Shown: positions 33,255 to 42,094 of the stretch, in pieces | How positions within the stretch are numbered: the stretch's first letter is position 1 | Layout: the number at the start of each line of letters is the position of its first letter | From: Paenibacillus_AR sp051594765 | GTDB taxonomy: Bacteria > Bacillota > Bacilli > Paenibacillales > NBRC-103111 | Direction of reading: 5' to 3' | Length of the DNA: 64,000 nt | Assembly (NCBI RefSeq): GCF_051594765.1 | Contig: NZ_JBPPGJ010000002.1 | Span: 372,001-436,000 of the forward strand | Position numbers and translations under genes: made by a program | The notes under the pieces: model-generated | The model's input: only the letters and a program-made list of their open reading frames with translations | What the model was told of the DNA's origin: nothing | The model's database searches: none

Positions 33255-34070
33255 TTATTCTAAGATTTGCACCATTTCCCGGAACCGATGCGGAGCTGTG
33301 CCTGCGATCTTCTTGAAGGTGCGGCTGAAGTGGAAATAATCGTTGAAGCCCGTCCTCTGGGCTACCTCCTTGGCGGACCAATCGGTCTGCTCCAGCAGCT
33401 GCTTGGCCTTGGCGATCCGCAGGCGGTTTAGATAGGGAACCAGGGAGGTTCCCGTCAGCTTTTTGAAGAGAACGGAATAATGGCCTTCGCTGATGCCCGC
33501 CCTTCGGGCCAGCATCGGTACGGTCAGCTTCATCATATAATGCTCGTGAATGTAGGACAGGGATTCCTCCACCGTATGGCCGGGGGAGCTGTCTGCGGGG
33601 GAACGGACGGTTTCGTACAGATAAATGAACAGGATCCGCTCCAGCATGAGCCGAAGCCGGAACCGGCGGGCGGCCTCCTCCCCTGACTCAACCGGAGCCG
33701 GCAGCTCCTGCTGGGTCCTCTCCATCTCCTCCAGCATGTAGAAAATTTTGATCTCGCTGGTGCTCTGCAGGGGGCCTTCCAGGCTCCACTCCATCGTATC
33801 CGGCAGCATCCCGTATCGGATGATGACATACTCCGCATCCCGGGTGGCCGGTACCTGGATCCGGAACGGCCCCTGTGCCGGGTGGCAGGCGTAAGCCTGG
33901 ACGCACACTTTCGGCGGACCGCCACCGAAGGAGATGCCGATATGCCCCTTACGGACGACCACCAAGGCGTAGGTGCCGGGGCAGCATTCTTCCACATGGG
34001 TGCCGGAGTGGACGGAGATCCGGCGGAAGACGGGGATGGCTTCGTTCAAGCGGTCAAAATAGGCACTCAT
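33255..34070 (-). CDS. AraC-family regulator of the siderophore importer
   Basis: 271 residues. N-terminal cupin-like sensing domain (~20-130), linker, and a C-terminal AraC double HTH (~170-268): VPMLARRAGISEGHYSVLFKKLTG and AKEVAQRTGFNDYFHFSRTFKKIAG. Unlike Bacillus Btr it has no fused siderophore-binding domain. ATG 34070 follows AAGGAG. Placed upstream of the importer on the same strand and itself preceded by a Fur box at 34131, it probably activates uptake when siderophore is present. Confidence 0.9.
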   Translation of the reverse strand: MSAYFDRLNEAIPVFRRISVHSGTHVEECCPGTYALVVVRKGHIGISFGGGPPKVCVQAYACHPAQGPFRIQVPATRDAEYVIIRYGMLPDTMEWSLEGPLQSTSEIKIFYMLEEMERTQQELPAPVESGEEAARRFRLRLMLERILFIYLYETVRSPADSSPGHTVEESLSYIHEHYMMKLTVPMLARRAGISEGHYSVLFKKLTGTSLVPYLNRLRIAKAKQLLEQTDWSAKEVAQRTGFNDYFHFSRTFKKIAGTAPHRFREMVQILE

Positions 34071-34130
34071 GGCAGGGTATCTCCTTGTACGGATGAATAT
34101 GGGGTGCCTTCGTATGGCTCCTCATGTAAA

Positions 34131-34145
34131 TGATAATGGTTATCA
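34131..34145 (-). promoter_or_regulatory. Fur box upstream of the AraC regulator
   Basis: TGATAATGGTTATCA is an almost exact 7-1-7 Fur box (TGATAAT-N-ATTATCA, one mismatch), 61 nt before the regulator's ATG. Confidence 0.85.
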
Positions 34146-34194
34146 CCCAAACGAACAAGGAGGATGTTGCGTATTTGCGCGCCGACTGTGGGTT

Positions 34195-35457
34195 TTAGCC
34201 CTCCTCTTGTCCCTGCGTGCGTCCCTTCCTCCTCATATAGACGACGCAGACGACCGCCACGATCAGCGGTACCGCCACATGGGCTGCGGCGAACGGCACG
34301 ATGGCGAGACAGAACACGGCGGCCAGCAGGGCGGAGATCCGCCCCAGCGGGTCCCTCCACAAGAGCCGGACACAGGCCAGAGTGGAGATCACGTAGACGA
34401 AGATGCCCAAGGTGGTGGGGATCATGATAATCCGGTCGACGGAGATGTGGAAGACCGCTCCCGCCGCCAAGGTCAGGGAGTTGGTGACGAACATGAACCC
34501 CATGCTTCGGACGGGGGTCCCCTGCGCGTTCATCCGCCCGAACCAACGGGGGAATTTGTCCTCGATGGCCATGGAATAGCCCAGCCGGGCTGAGCTGGCC
34601 AGGAACACGTTGACCGTGCCCAGGCAGACGATGCAGGCGATGAGGGCGGTGGCTACGGCTGCATTGAAGCCGAGGGAGTCGCCCATCAGCTTGGCCAGCG
34701 GAGCCCCCTGCCCGCCTATGCCGTAGGTTCCCGTACCCACAGTCACCACGGAGAGCATGACGTAGACCGCCCCGATGATGATGAGGGACGTCCACATGCT
34801 CCGCATGACGTCCCGTTCCGGATGGCGGAATTCGGGCACCAGGTGGGTCATGGACTCCCAGCCGAAGCAGGCCCAGAAGATCAGCACGCAGGCTGCCCCG
34901 ATGCCCCCCATGCCGTGGGGCGCGAAGGGTGTGAATCGCTCCGCCTCCACATGGGGCAGGGCGAACAGGATCGTCAGCACCAGAATGAGCAGAACGGCCC
35001 CGCTCAGGAACAGCGAGACCCGCCCGCTGGCCCTCATCCCCATCAGGTTGGTCAAGAGCGCCGCCACCAGAAACAGGAACGCCAGCCCGTGGTAGGCGAA
35101 CTCCGGCAGGTGGAACACCTGCACCAGATAGCCGGAGCCGGTCAGGCCCACCACCGCCTGACCCGTGGAGACCCAGACGAAGAAGAACCATCCGACGATG
35201 GCGCTCCAGGTCCGGCCGAAGGCATGCTCCACGATGGTGGACAAGCCGCCGTAGTGCTTGTAGCGGAGCGACAGGCGTGCGAAGCAGAAGGCGATGGGTA
35301 CGCTTACGAGGGACAGGATCACCCAGGACAGGATGGAGGCCGGTCCCGCCAGCTCCGCCGTATATCCCGGCAGGATCAGGATGCCGGAGCCGAGCACGGC
35401 TCCCATATACAAGGCGACCCCTTGGCTGAAGGTCACCGTCTTGCTCGATTGTTCCAT
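34195..35457 (-). CDS. APC-family amino acid permease
   Basis: 420 residues, about 12 membrane helices. Starts with the APC signature ALYMGAVLGSGILILPG in helix 1 (unwound Gly-rich substrate site), then FVWVSTGQAVVGLTGSGYL, CFGWESMTHLVPEF in helix 6, and SSARLGYSMAIEDKFPRWFG in the loop after helix 8. YjeH/YhfM-like members export or import amino acids; the substrate is unknown. GGGGGAG lies 7 nt before ATG 35457. Same strand as the iron genes but with no link to iron visible. Confidence 0.9.
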   Translation of the reverse strand: MEQSSKTVTFSQGVALYMGAVLGSGILILPGYTAELAGPASILSWVILSLVSVPIAFCFARLSLRYKHYGGLSTIVEHAFGRTWSAIVGWFFFVWVSTGQAVVGLTGSGYLVQVFHLPEFAYHGLAFLFLVAALLTNLMGMRASGRVSLFLSGAVLLILVLTILFALPHVEAERFTPFAPHGMGGIGAACVLIFWACFGWESMTHLVPEFRHPERDVMRSMWTSLIIIGAVYVMLSVVTVGTGTYGIGGQGAPLAKLMGDSLGFNAAVATALIACIVCLGTVNVFLASSARLGYSMAIEDKFPRWFGRMNAQGTPVRSMGFMFVTNSLTLAAGAVFHISVDRIIMIPTTLGIFVYVISTLACVRLLWRDPLGRISALLAAVFCLAIVPFAAAHVAVPLIVAVVCVVYMRRKGRTQGQEEG

Positions 35458-35918
35458 GTCCTAACTCCCCCATGCCGGCCGAAGCCGTTTTCGATACTTT
35501 GGTTATACCATTTTTGACCAGGGGTCTGAATGGGGGAATGTGATCTTTCCATGGACTAAGGGTATGCGCCGGCCCACAGCCTATACAGCCGGCTCATGAA
35601 ATGCAGGCAGTTAATGCAACCCTTCTGCCAGTTACCAACTAAGTACAACAAATCCAGTTCGTTTAAAGGATGCGGTAAATGGTGCTTCGGCGCGTCGGAG
35701 AACGGTTATGTAGGATGCGATACGTTCAATGAAGTTCGGTGACGCGAAGTTACCCTACGGAGGCGAAGCACCGTAGGGTAGCGAAGCGCTGATGGAGAAG
35801 TACGTTATAGGGTGGCGAAACGCCGCCAAATGGCAAAACGCCGCCAGACGGCATATTGCCGGCGGGCGACGTTTCGTGATCGTGCTGCGTCTGCCACAAG
35901 CGGCAGGTTGTTCCGCCA
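35458..35918. repeat. 460-bp intergenic block with palindromic GC-rich elements
   Basis: Between efeU and the permease. From 35751 to 35780 TACCCTACGG and CCGTAGGGTA form a 10-bp stem around AGGCGAAGCA. Next, 35813-35850 repeats GCGAAACGCCGCC as GCAAAACGCCGCC, followed by GCCGGCGGGCGACGTTTCG, which is partly complementary. The left half (35458-35690) is less GC-rich and shows nothing recognisable. No coding potential with a ribosome site was found on either strand. Confidence 0.5.
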
Positions 35919-37700
35919 TCAAGCGGCGGTGCGTTCCGCCACCGGACGGGCGCCCGCTTCCGTGCGGACGACGCTCCAGAGGATCAGCGCCAGCACCAGA
36001 AGCTGCGGCAGCGCCGTCTCCCAGCTGGCGTAGAGCCCGATGGACGGCAGCTCCGGAAGGGCGGACGCCTCGTGGGAGGGCAATCGTCCCGCCACCTGCA
36101 GAGCATGGAGGCTGACGCCCACGAACTTGAACGCCAGGTAATACAGCATGACCCCGGCGACCAGGAAGAAGGGGCGGACCGGCATCCGGGAGCCCAGCGC
36201 AACGATGACGTAGCCCACCGCCGCCAGAATCGCCAGCGCCACGCCGATGCCCAACGCCAGCTGGGAGGCGGAGATGGACGGCGCCATGCCCATGAAGAAG
36301 ATCAGCGTCTCCGCTCCCTCCCGCATGACGGCGAGGAAGGACGTGGCCGCCAGGGACCACAGCGTGCCGCGGGCCAGCGAATCGCCGATGGAGCGGCTGA
36401 CGAAGCGGTTCCACTCCTGCAGATGGGACTTCTTGTGCAGCCACGCGCCCACCGTCAGCATGAAGAGGACGGCCACGAGACCCGTCACGCCCTCAATCAG
36501 CTCGCGGGAGCTGCCGGCCATGAGGCCGGACAGGGCCATCTTCAGCACGGCTGCGAGCACGACGGAGACCAGAATGCCGGCCCAGGCGCCGGACCAGATC
36601 CACCGGCGCTTGTCGGCGTGGCCCGACCGCTTCAGGAAAGTGAGCAGCGCCACGATGACCAGGATGGCCTCGATGCCCTCCCGGAGGAGGATGAGCGCCG
36701 CATCCCAAGCCGTATAAGCGGAAGCGTCCGCGTAGGGCGCAAGCTCCGTCCGCAGCTCCTCCAGCTTGGCGGAGGCCTCCGCCAGCTTCGGAGGCTCGGA
36801 GAGCAGGAGCGATGGGATGGCGACCATCCGCGTTTCGATGCGGCTGTAGGCTTGGGACGAGCGGGTGGACACCTCCCCCTCCACCGACGGCCAAGCCGCG
36901 ATGAAGCGGTCCATCTTGGCACCGGCGGCGGCGGCGTCGCCCGCCGACACGTCCTTGGCGGCCGCTTCGGTCAGAGCCAGCAGATCGGCGACGGACCGGA
37001 TGCCCGTGCCATCCGCGGCAGCCGCCTCGTCCCCAGCGGCGGTCCCCGAGGCATAGGCGCCCAGGGCCGCGCTCAGCTCCTGCAGCTTCTCCCGGGCCTT
37101 GGCCGCCGCGAAGGGCTCTGTGTTCAGCGCGATCCGCGCACCGCTGATCTTGACCTCCATGCTTCCGTAGAGGGACGCGTTGTCCGACCGGACGGCCCCC
37201 TCCGCCTTGCCCCACGCGCCTACGAATTCCTCGAAGGCGCTCTTGGCTCCGGCGGAATCCCCGCTTCCGGCAGCGGCCAGGCTGCGCTCCACCAGCGGAA
37301 GCAGGCTCTTGACCTTGTCGCGGGCTTGCCCCCCGGCGGCGGTGCCATTCTCGGCCGTCAGGTAGCCGTCGGCCGCCTTGGCCAGCGCCGAGATGGCCTC
37401 GGAGGCCGCCTTCGGCGACTTGGCCGCGTCCTTCACGGCCCGCTTGGCCTCGTTCAGCCGGTCGGTGACGGCCTTGGCCTGCGCAGCCTTCGCGCCGCCT
37501 CCCGTGCCTGCAGCCGTCCAGGCCGCCTCGAACCGGCCCAAAGCGTCCGAGGCCCCCGTCCAATCGCCGTCGGAGGCATGGATCAGAGCCGAGCTGGCGG
37601 CGGCGATCAGCTCGCTGCCGTTGTCCGCAGCCGACACGGCGCCTGCGGACCCGAGGGCCATCATCAGGGCGGCGATCAGCGTGATGAGGAATCTTTTCAT
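35919..37700 (-). CDS. efeU: FTR1-family iron permease (EfeU)
   Basis: 593 residues. Signal-type N-terminus (~1-24), then about 325 extracytoplasmic residues made of roughly three tandem helical repeats (each with LLALTEAAAKDVSAGD-like start, AW..VE middle and a Glu-Pro/Lys-rich end), then the FTR1 membrane domain (~330-590) of seven helices carrying both REXXE iron motifs: REGIEAIL and REGAETL. Imports iron, with EfeB and EfeM. It is the last of three genes; an AGGGGGCG ribosome site precedes ATG 37700. Longer than E. coli EfeU (276) because the extracellular repeats are fused. Confidence 0.93.
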   Translation of the reverse strand: MKRFLITLIAALMMALGSAGAVSAADNGSELIAAASSALIHASDGDWTGASDALGRFEAAWTAAGTGGGAKAAQAKAVTDRLNEAKRAVKDAAKSPKAASEAISALAKAADGYLTAENGTAAGGQARDKVKSLLPLVERSLAAAGSGDSAGAKSAFEEFVGAWGKAEGAVRSDNASLYGSMEVKISGARIALNTEPFAAAKAREKLQELSAALGAYASGTAAGDEAAAADGTGIRSVADLLALTEAAAKDVSAGDAAAAGAKMDRFIAAWPSVEGEVSTRSSQAYSRIETRMVAIPSLLLSEPPKLAEASAKLEELRTELAPYADASAYTAWDAALILLREGIEAILVIVALLTFLKRSGHADKRRWIWSGAWAGILVSVVLAAVLKMALSGLMAGSSRELIEGVTGLVAVLFMLTVGAWLHKKSHLQEWNRFVSRSIGDSLARGTLWSLAATSFLAVMREGAETLIFFMGMAPSISASQLALGIGVALAILAAVGYVIVALGSRMPVRPFFLVAGVMLYYLAFKFVGVSLHALQVAGRLPSHEASALPELPSIGLYASWETALPQLLVLALILWSVVRTEAGARPVAERTAA

Positions 37701-37720
37701 AATGTACGCCCCCTGAGAAT

Positions 37721-38995
37721 CTAGAATAAGGTGTCCCCGATATAGCCGCCTTCCTTCACACCGGGCAAGCAGGCATAGAGGCCGCTGCCGACATGCACGA
37801 TGTACTCGTTCAGGGCGTCCATAGCCCCCAGCTTCGCCTGCATGGGAATGAATTGGGCGGACGGGGTCCGGTTATAACAAATGAATAACAGACCGGCGTC
37901 CAGCTGCCCGGTCTTCAGATCCACGCCGTTGGAGTACGAGTACCCCCGGCGGTGGATGCGAACCTTGCCGTCCATGTGGGCCAGGGCCACGTGGGAATCG
38001 GCCGGCATCAGCGGCTTGCCCTTGGCATCCTTCTTCTCCGGCTCCACCGGGTCAAATTCGTTGTGCGCGCCAAGCGGCGCTCCACTGACCCGGTGCCTGC
38101 CGAAGGTGGCCTCCTGGTCGGCCAGCGTGGTCCGGTCCCACACCTCGATCCGCATCCGGATCCGGCGCATGACCATGTAGCTGCCTCCGGCCATCCAGCC
38201 CGGACCGTCGGAGGGTTGGACCCAGACCACCTCGTCCGCCGTCTTCTTATCCGAGACGTCCGGATTGTTGGTCCCGTCCTTGAAGCCCATCAGATTCCGC
38301 GGCGTCGCGCCCTTCGGATCGGCGGCACCCGTGCGCTGGAAGCCCTCCTGCACCCAGCGGAGCACCGCCTTGCCACGGGCGATCCGGGTCAGGTTCCGCA
38401 GGGCGTGGAAGGCAACCTGCGGGTCGCCGGCGCACACCTGGACCACCACGTCGCCGCCGGACCACTCCGGGCGGAGCTCGTCGCCGCCGAAGGGCGGCAG
38501 GTCCGCCAGCTCCTTCGGCTTCTTGGCGGCCAGGCCGTAGCGCTGGTCGAAGAAGGACACACCAAGGCCGAAGGTAATGCTGGTCTTGGCAGCCAAGAGC
38601 CCCATGGCCTCCCCCGTATCGGCCGGAGGCAGCAGGCTGTTGCCGCTCTCCTCCCCGGCACCTTCTCCCCGGACCAGACGGGCCGAGGCCCGAGTCCAGG
38701 CCTGGAACAGCTGCCGGACTTCCCCGATATCGGCCGCCGTCAGGTCAAACGCCCCCAGACAGACGAAATCCTGAGCCGGCGTCACGATCCCTGCTTGAAC
38801 CGGCCCGTAGAAGGGAATGACGTCTCCTGCGCCGCCCGCCTCCGGCTTCGAAGCCGTGGCGGAGCGGACGCCCGCCAGTGCCGCGCCGCCTCCGGCGCCC
38901 AGCAGCAGGCCCAGGCCGCCCATTCCCGCCAGCTTCAGAGCATCCCGCCGGGACAGAGGCTGCTCGAACATACGCTTCTCACCGGACTCTCCCAT
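37721..38995 (-). CDS. efeB: Dyp-type peroxidase EfeB, Tat-exported
   Basis: 424 residues. Tat signal PLSRRDALKLAGMGGLGLLLG (~14-34). Dyp-peroxidase landmarks: GFKDGTNNPD with the distal Asp (~230), and RIHRRGYSYSNG with the proximal haem His (~330). Oxidises ferrous iron or handles haem outside the membrane as part of EfeUOB. ATG 38995 has GGAGGG 6 nt upstream; a TTG at 39001 overlaps the previous stop and has poor spacing. Confidence 0.94.
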   Translation of the reverse strand: MGESGEKRMFEQPLSRRDALKLAGMGGLGLLLGAGGGAALAGVRSATASKPEAGGAGDVIPFYGPVQAGIVTPAQDFVCLGAFDLTAADIGEVRQLFQAWTRASARLVRGEGAGEESGNSLLPPADTGEAMGLLAAKTSITFGLGVSFFDQRYGLAAKKPKELADLPPFGGDELRPEWSGGDVVVQVCAGDPQVAFHALRNLTRIARGKAVLRWVQEGFQRTGAADPKGATPRNLMGFKDGTNNPDVSDKKTADEVVWVQPSDGPGWMAGGSYMVMRRIRMRIEVWDRTTLADQEATFGRHRVSGAPLGAHNEFDPVEPEKKDAKGKPLMPADSHVALAHMDGKVRIHRRGYSYSNGVDLKTGQLDAGLLFICYNRTPSAQFIPMQAKLGAMDALNEYIVHVGSGLYACLPGVKEGGYIGDTLF

Positions 38996-38997
38996 GG

Positions 38998-39858
38998 TCA
39001 ACCCTCCAGTACCTTGCCCAGCTGAGACAGCGGCTCTGCCAGGGCGTCCAGCTTCTGGCTCAACGTCTTGGTGTCCTCCGGCTTCAGCTCGGTGTAAGGC
39101 TTATAATCGGTGCCTTGACGGTACGCAGCCAACGCTTTGTCCAGCTCGGCGAACTTGGTCTCGATGGACTTGGACAGGGCTGCATCCTTCTTGTCCAGCT
39201 CGCTGCGCAGCACCTTAAAAATCTGCTCCGCCCCCTGCACATTGGCGGCAAAATCATACAGATCCGTATGGGAGTAACGCTCCTCTTCCCCGGTCACCTT
39301 GCTGGAGGAGACCTCGTTCAGAAGCTCGACGGCTCCGGTGACCAAGAGGGCCGGCTCGATCTCCACTCCGTCCACCTTAACCCGAAGAAGCTGGACGTCA
39401 GTCAGGAGCTGATCGGCGACCTTCTCATAGCCTGCCGCTTTGCCATCCACCCACAGAGCCTTCTCCAGCTTGTGGAAGCCGCGCCATTCGTTCTCCGGCA
39501 CGTCATTCTCACGGGCGTCAATCCACGGATCGAAGTCGCCCAAGGACTCCGCAATAGGTTCGATGCGCTCGAAGTGCATCCGGGTGGTCGGGTACAGCTT
39601 CTTGGCCGTCTCCAGATCCCCGCTCTTGAACGCCTTGACGAAAGCGTCCGTTTCCTTCACGAACTGGCTGGCTTCGTCGACGACATACTTCCGGTATTCG
39701 GCGATGGCCTTCTCCATGCCTTCGCTGAGCTTCACCGGGGCGGCGGACGCAGCGGCTTCATGCTCCTTATGGTCAGAGCTGCTCCCGCAGGCGGACAGCA
39801 GCAGCGCGTTGCCAAGAACAACGGTCAGAATAGCGGTTGTGGGGCTTTTACGGAACAA
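38998..39858 (-). CDS. efeO: Iron uptake lipoprotein EfeM (M75/imelysin type)
   Basis: 286 residues. Lipobox LSAC (C24), then a helical peptidase-M75-like domain with the HxxE motif GFHKLEKALW (~150) and a conserved RMHFERIEPIAESLGDFD stretch (~90-107). It has no cupredoxin domain, so it is the short EfeM type rather than full EfeO. TTG start at 39858 follows AAGGAG by 10 nt. First gene of the efeM-B-U operon behind a Fur box. Confidence 0.92.
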   Translation of the reverse strand: MFRKSPTTAILTVVLGNALLLSACGSSSDHKEHEAAASAAPVKLSEGMEKAIAEYRKYVVDEASQFVKETDAFVKAFKSGDLETAKKLYPTTRMHFERIEPIAESLGDFDPWIDARENDVPENEWRGFHKLEKALWVDGKAAGYEKVADQLLTDVQLLRVKVDGVEIEPALLVTGAVELLNEVSSSKVTGEEERYSHTDLYDFAANVQGAEQIFKVLRSELDKKDAALSKSIETKFAELDKALAAYRQGTDYKPYTELKPEDTKTLSQKLDALAEPLSQLGKVLEG

Positions 39859-39888
39859 GACGGGACAACTCCTTCATATGTATGTAAT

Positions 39889-39909
39889 TGATAATAAAAA
39901 TCATTCTCA
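39889..39909 (-). promoter_or_regulatory. Fur box of the efe operon
   Basis: Minus strand TGAGAATGATTTTTATTATCA-like sequence: half-sites TGAGAAT and ATTATCA with a T-rich centre, in the same 21-bp layout as the box at 33176. It lies 31 nt before the EfeM start codon. Confidence 0.8.
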
Positions 39910-39985
39910 TTCAAATGTAAAGGATGACCGCTCGTTACGCAACCGTTTTTTATATAAGAATCGCTCTAAGACTCCGTGACCGCAC

Positions 39986-40023
39986 AAAAAAAAGCCCGCC
40001 TCCCCCTAAGGGCAAGCGGACTT
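39986..40023 (-). terminator. Terminator after the DUF554 gene
   Basis: On the minus strand AAGTCCGC pairs with GCGGGCTT (one G-U), enclosing CCCTTAGGG, and is followed by a run of eight T. Confidence 0.75.
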
Positions 40024-40036
40024 CCTTCCTGCAACT

Positions 40037-40741
40037 CTATGTTATCCACGCTACCAGCGGCACCAGGAACGACGCTACCAGCACCGATGGAAGCAGATTC
40101 GCTACGTTGATCTTCTTGATCTCCAGCATGTTAATGCCGATACCGATGATCAGAATGCCGCCGACGGCGGTAATCTCAGCCGTAATGGCGTCCAGCATGG
40201 CTGGATCGATCCACGACGTGATGAAGGTAGCGCTGAGCGCGATCGTCCCCTGGTACAACAGTATCGGCAGCGAGGAGAACAGCACCCCTACCCCCAGCGT
40301 GGAGGCAAAAATAATCGATGCGAAGCCGTCCAGCACCGACTTGGTGTAGAGCATGTCGTGGTTGTGCCGCACGCCGCTGTCGATGGAGCCCAGAATGGCC
40401 ATGGCCCCGACGCAAAACAGCAGGGTCGTGGTGACGAAGCCTTCGGCTACCCGCCCCTTGGCCCGGGAGCTGACCACCCGCTCGAGCCATTGGCCCAAGC
40501 GCTCCAAGCCCGCCTCCACCTTCATGAGTTCCCCCAGCACGCCGCCCAGCACCAGACTGCCGATAACGATCAGCAGGTTGTTCGTCTTCAGTGCCATCAT
40601 GATGCCCTGTATGGCTACGGCCAAGCCGAGCCCTTGCATGACCGTGGTGCGGATGCCTTGGGACAGCTTCGGCAGGGCCAGTCCCAGAATACCGCCGGCC
40701 AGAATGGATAATGTGTTGACTATGGTGCCCAGTAGAACCAT
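40037..40741 (-). CDS. DUF554 membrane protein (YdfK-like)
   Basis: 234 residues, about seven membrane helices. MVLLGTIVNTLSILAGGILG at the start, GGVLGELMKVE, TTTLLFCVGAMAILGSIDSG, the conserved KSVLDGFASIIFASTLGVGV and GGILIIGIGINMLEIKKINVANLLP match DUF554/YdfK. Function unknown in all members. GGAGGG precedes ATG 40741. Confidence 0.92.
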   Translation of the reverse strand: MVLLGTIVNTLSILAGGILGLALPKLSQGIRTTVMQGLGLAVAIQGIMMALKTNNLLIVIGSLVLGGVLGELMKVEAGLERLGQWLERVVSSRAKGRVAEGFVTTTLLFCVGAMAILGSIDSGVRHNHDMLYTKSVLDGFASIIFASTLGVGVLFSSLPILLYQGTIALSATFITSWIDPAMLDAITAEITAVGGILIIGIGINMLEIKKINVANLLPSVLVASFLVPLVAWIT

Positions 40742-40920
40742 CTCGTATGCAGATCCTCCCTCCTGATCTCCCCATTATACCTTTTTCCCGGTAGTGCGGC
40801 ACATTGGTAAAATGGCCATTTCATGATTTTTGAGCTGAAGGGGAACTCTAAGTGCTGACGCCTGTCCGGTCTGGCCGCCGCAGGCGGAGCAGTTCACTTC
40901 CCAATAAGGAGGGTTTCGCC

Positions 40921-41187
40921 GTGTCCGAACAACAACGCATGGAGCCCATGTCCGGAGAGCCTGTGGAAACGGACGGTGTGTACCAGAACGAATGGGGCCG
41001 CGAGGTATACCTGAGCCGGGGCGAGCTGTTCCCTGCCGATCCGCAGCTTGGCACCACCGAATGGAAGCTGGTCGGCTTGGCCCATGACACCCACACCGGC
41101 TGGACGCCGGACCCCCGCTACCGGGAGACCGTCACGCGGAAGGATGACTATACCAAGCACTTCAATTACCGCCGAGGGGATCAGTAG
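40921..41187 (+). CDS. Small protein of unknown function (weakly YjzC-like)
   Basis: 88 residues from GTG 40921 (VSEQQRMEPMSGEP), AAGGAGG 8 nt upstream; an ATG at 40939 also exists. Soluble, with many charged and aromatic residues: DGVYQNEWGREVYLSRGELFPADPQLGTTEW recalls Bacillus YjzC-type small proteins (G-Y, GE-FP, W pattern), but similarity is weak. Ends KDDYTKHFNYRRGDQ. Followed 37 nt later by the interrupted small gene. Confidence 0.6.
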   Translation: MSEQQRMEPMSGEPVETDGVYQNEWGREVYLSRGELFPADPQLGTTEWKLVGLAHDTHTGWTPDPRYRETVTRKDDYTKHFNYRRGDQ

Positions 41188-41224
41188 AACGATCTCTTCT
41201 TCCAATGAAAAGGAGCTGAGAACC

Positions 41225-41365
41225 ATGGGGAACGGATCCCATCCGTCTGACCGTAAGTTGAAGGCCTAGGAGCTCCAGTCCAAGGCCGATGAAACCGGCA
41301 AGGGCACGGAGCAGGCCCGCGAGGCTCAATCCAAGGCCGACCGTCTGGACATGAAGAAGCACTAA
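41225..41365 (+). pseudogene. Small charged protein gene interrupted by an in-frame TAG
   Basis: ATG 41225 has AAGGAG 9 nt upstream. The frame reads MGNGSHPSDRKLKA, TAG (41267-41269), then ELQSKADETGKGTEQAREAQ and SKADRLDMKKH, TAA (41363-41365). Codon quality continues unchanged through the TAG, and the second part is rich in Lys, Glu, Ala and Gln; CAG to TAG would explain the stop, giving an intact protein of 46 residues. It is bounded by a terminator 10 nt later. Possible explanations are a recent nonsense mutation, a sequencing error, or translational read-through. Confidence 0.65.
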
Positions 41366-41374
41366 TCCTTACCG

Positions 41375-41411
41375 GCCTCCGGTCTGCATATGCAGTCGGA
41401 GGCTCTTTTTC
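41375..41411 (+). terminator. Terminator after the interrupted small gene
   Basis: GCCTCCG pairs with CGGAGGC, with an inner CTGCA/TGCAG stem, followed by TCTTTTT. Confidence 0.85.
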
Positions 41412-41507
41412 CGCTTGTCGGAAAATCGCCATGCTCCCCCCTTCCCTCTACGTGCCTATAACGGTATAATCGGGGCATTGCTAGCTTACGAGAAAGGGGA
41501 TCCGATC

Positions 41508-42080
41508 ATGGATTTGTTGAAGCAGAAGATTACGGACGAAGGCATCGTGCTGTCCGACCAGGTGTTGAAGGTGGACTCGTTCCTGAACCACCAGATGGAT
41601 CCCGTCCTGATGATGGAGATCGGCAAGGAGTTCGCCCGCCTGTTCGCCGAGGAGGGCGTTACGCGGATTCTGACCATTGAATCCTCCGGCATCGCCCCTG
41701 CCATTATGGCCGGCCTGGTGATGCATGTGCCCATGATTTTCGCCCGAAAGCAGAAGTCTCTGACGCTTCGGGACGATATCTTCGTCGAGAAGGTCTTCTC
41801 CTTCACGAAGAAGGAAACCAATGAGATTACCGTCTCGAAGAAATATATGAAGCCCGGAGACCGCGTGCTTATCATCGACGATTTCCTGGCCCATGGAGAA
41901 GCCGCCTTCGGCCTGGCCAAGATCGTCGAGCAGGCCGGCGCCAGCGTAGCGGGCATCGGCATTGTCATCGAGAAGTCCTTCCAGCAAGGGGCGGACAAGC
42001 TGAAGGAAGCGGGCTACCGCGTGGAGTCCTTAGCCCGCGTCGCCTCTCTTGAGAACGGCACCGTCCGGTTCGCGGAATAA
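41508..42080 (+). CDS. xpt: Xanthine phosphoribosyltransferase
   Basis: 190 residues. Salvages xanthine to XMP. Starts MDLLKQKITDEGIV at ATG 41508 (AAAGGGGA upstream). Type I PRTase features: ESSGIAPAIMAGL (~60), RKQKSLTL (~80-87), and the PRPP loop VLIIDDFLAHGEA (~125-137), which is the family signature of Xpt/PbuX-linked enzymes. No purine riboswitch fits the short 96-nt leader, and no xanthine permease follows, unlike Bacillus xpt-pbuX. Confidence 0.95.
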   Translation: MDLLKQKITDEGIVLSDQVLKVDSFLNHQMDPVLMMEIGKEFARLFAEEGVTRILTIESSGIAPAIMAGLVMHVPMIFARKQKSLTLRDDIFVEKVFSFTKKETNEITVSKKYMKPGDRVLIIDDFLAHGEAAFGLAKIVEQAGASVAGIGIVIEKSFQQGADKLKEAGYRVESLARVASLENGTVRFAE

Positions 42081-42094
42081 GTCGAGCCGAAGCA

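Noticed and set aside
35755..36444. 229-codon minus-strand frame overlapping efeU
   Set aside because: Lies in another frame of efeU; only shares its DNA, with no domain or ribosome site.
36072..37724. 550-codon plus-strand open frame opposite efeU
   Set aside because: Antisense shadow; repeated Gly/Gln/Arg composition, no start signal.
41412..41507. Purine riboswitch before xpt
   Set aside because: Bacillus xpt has one, but the leader here is under 100 nt and lacks the paired helices and conserved core. No tandem loop motif was seen.
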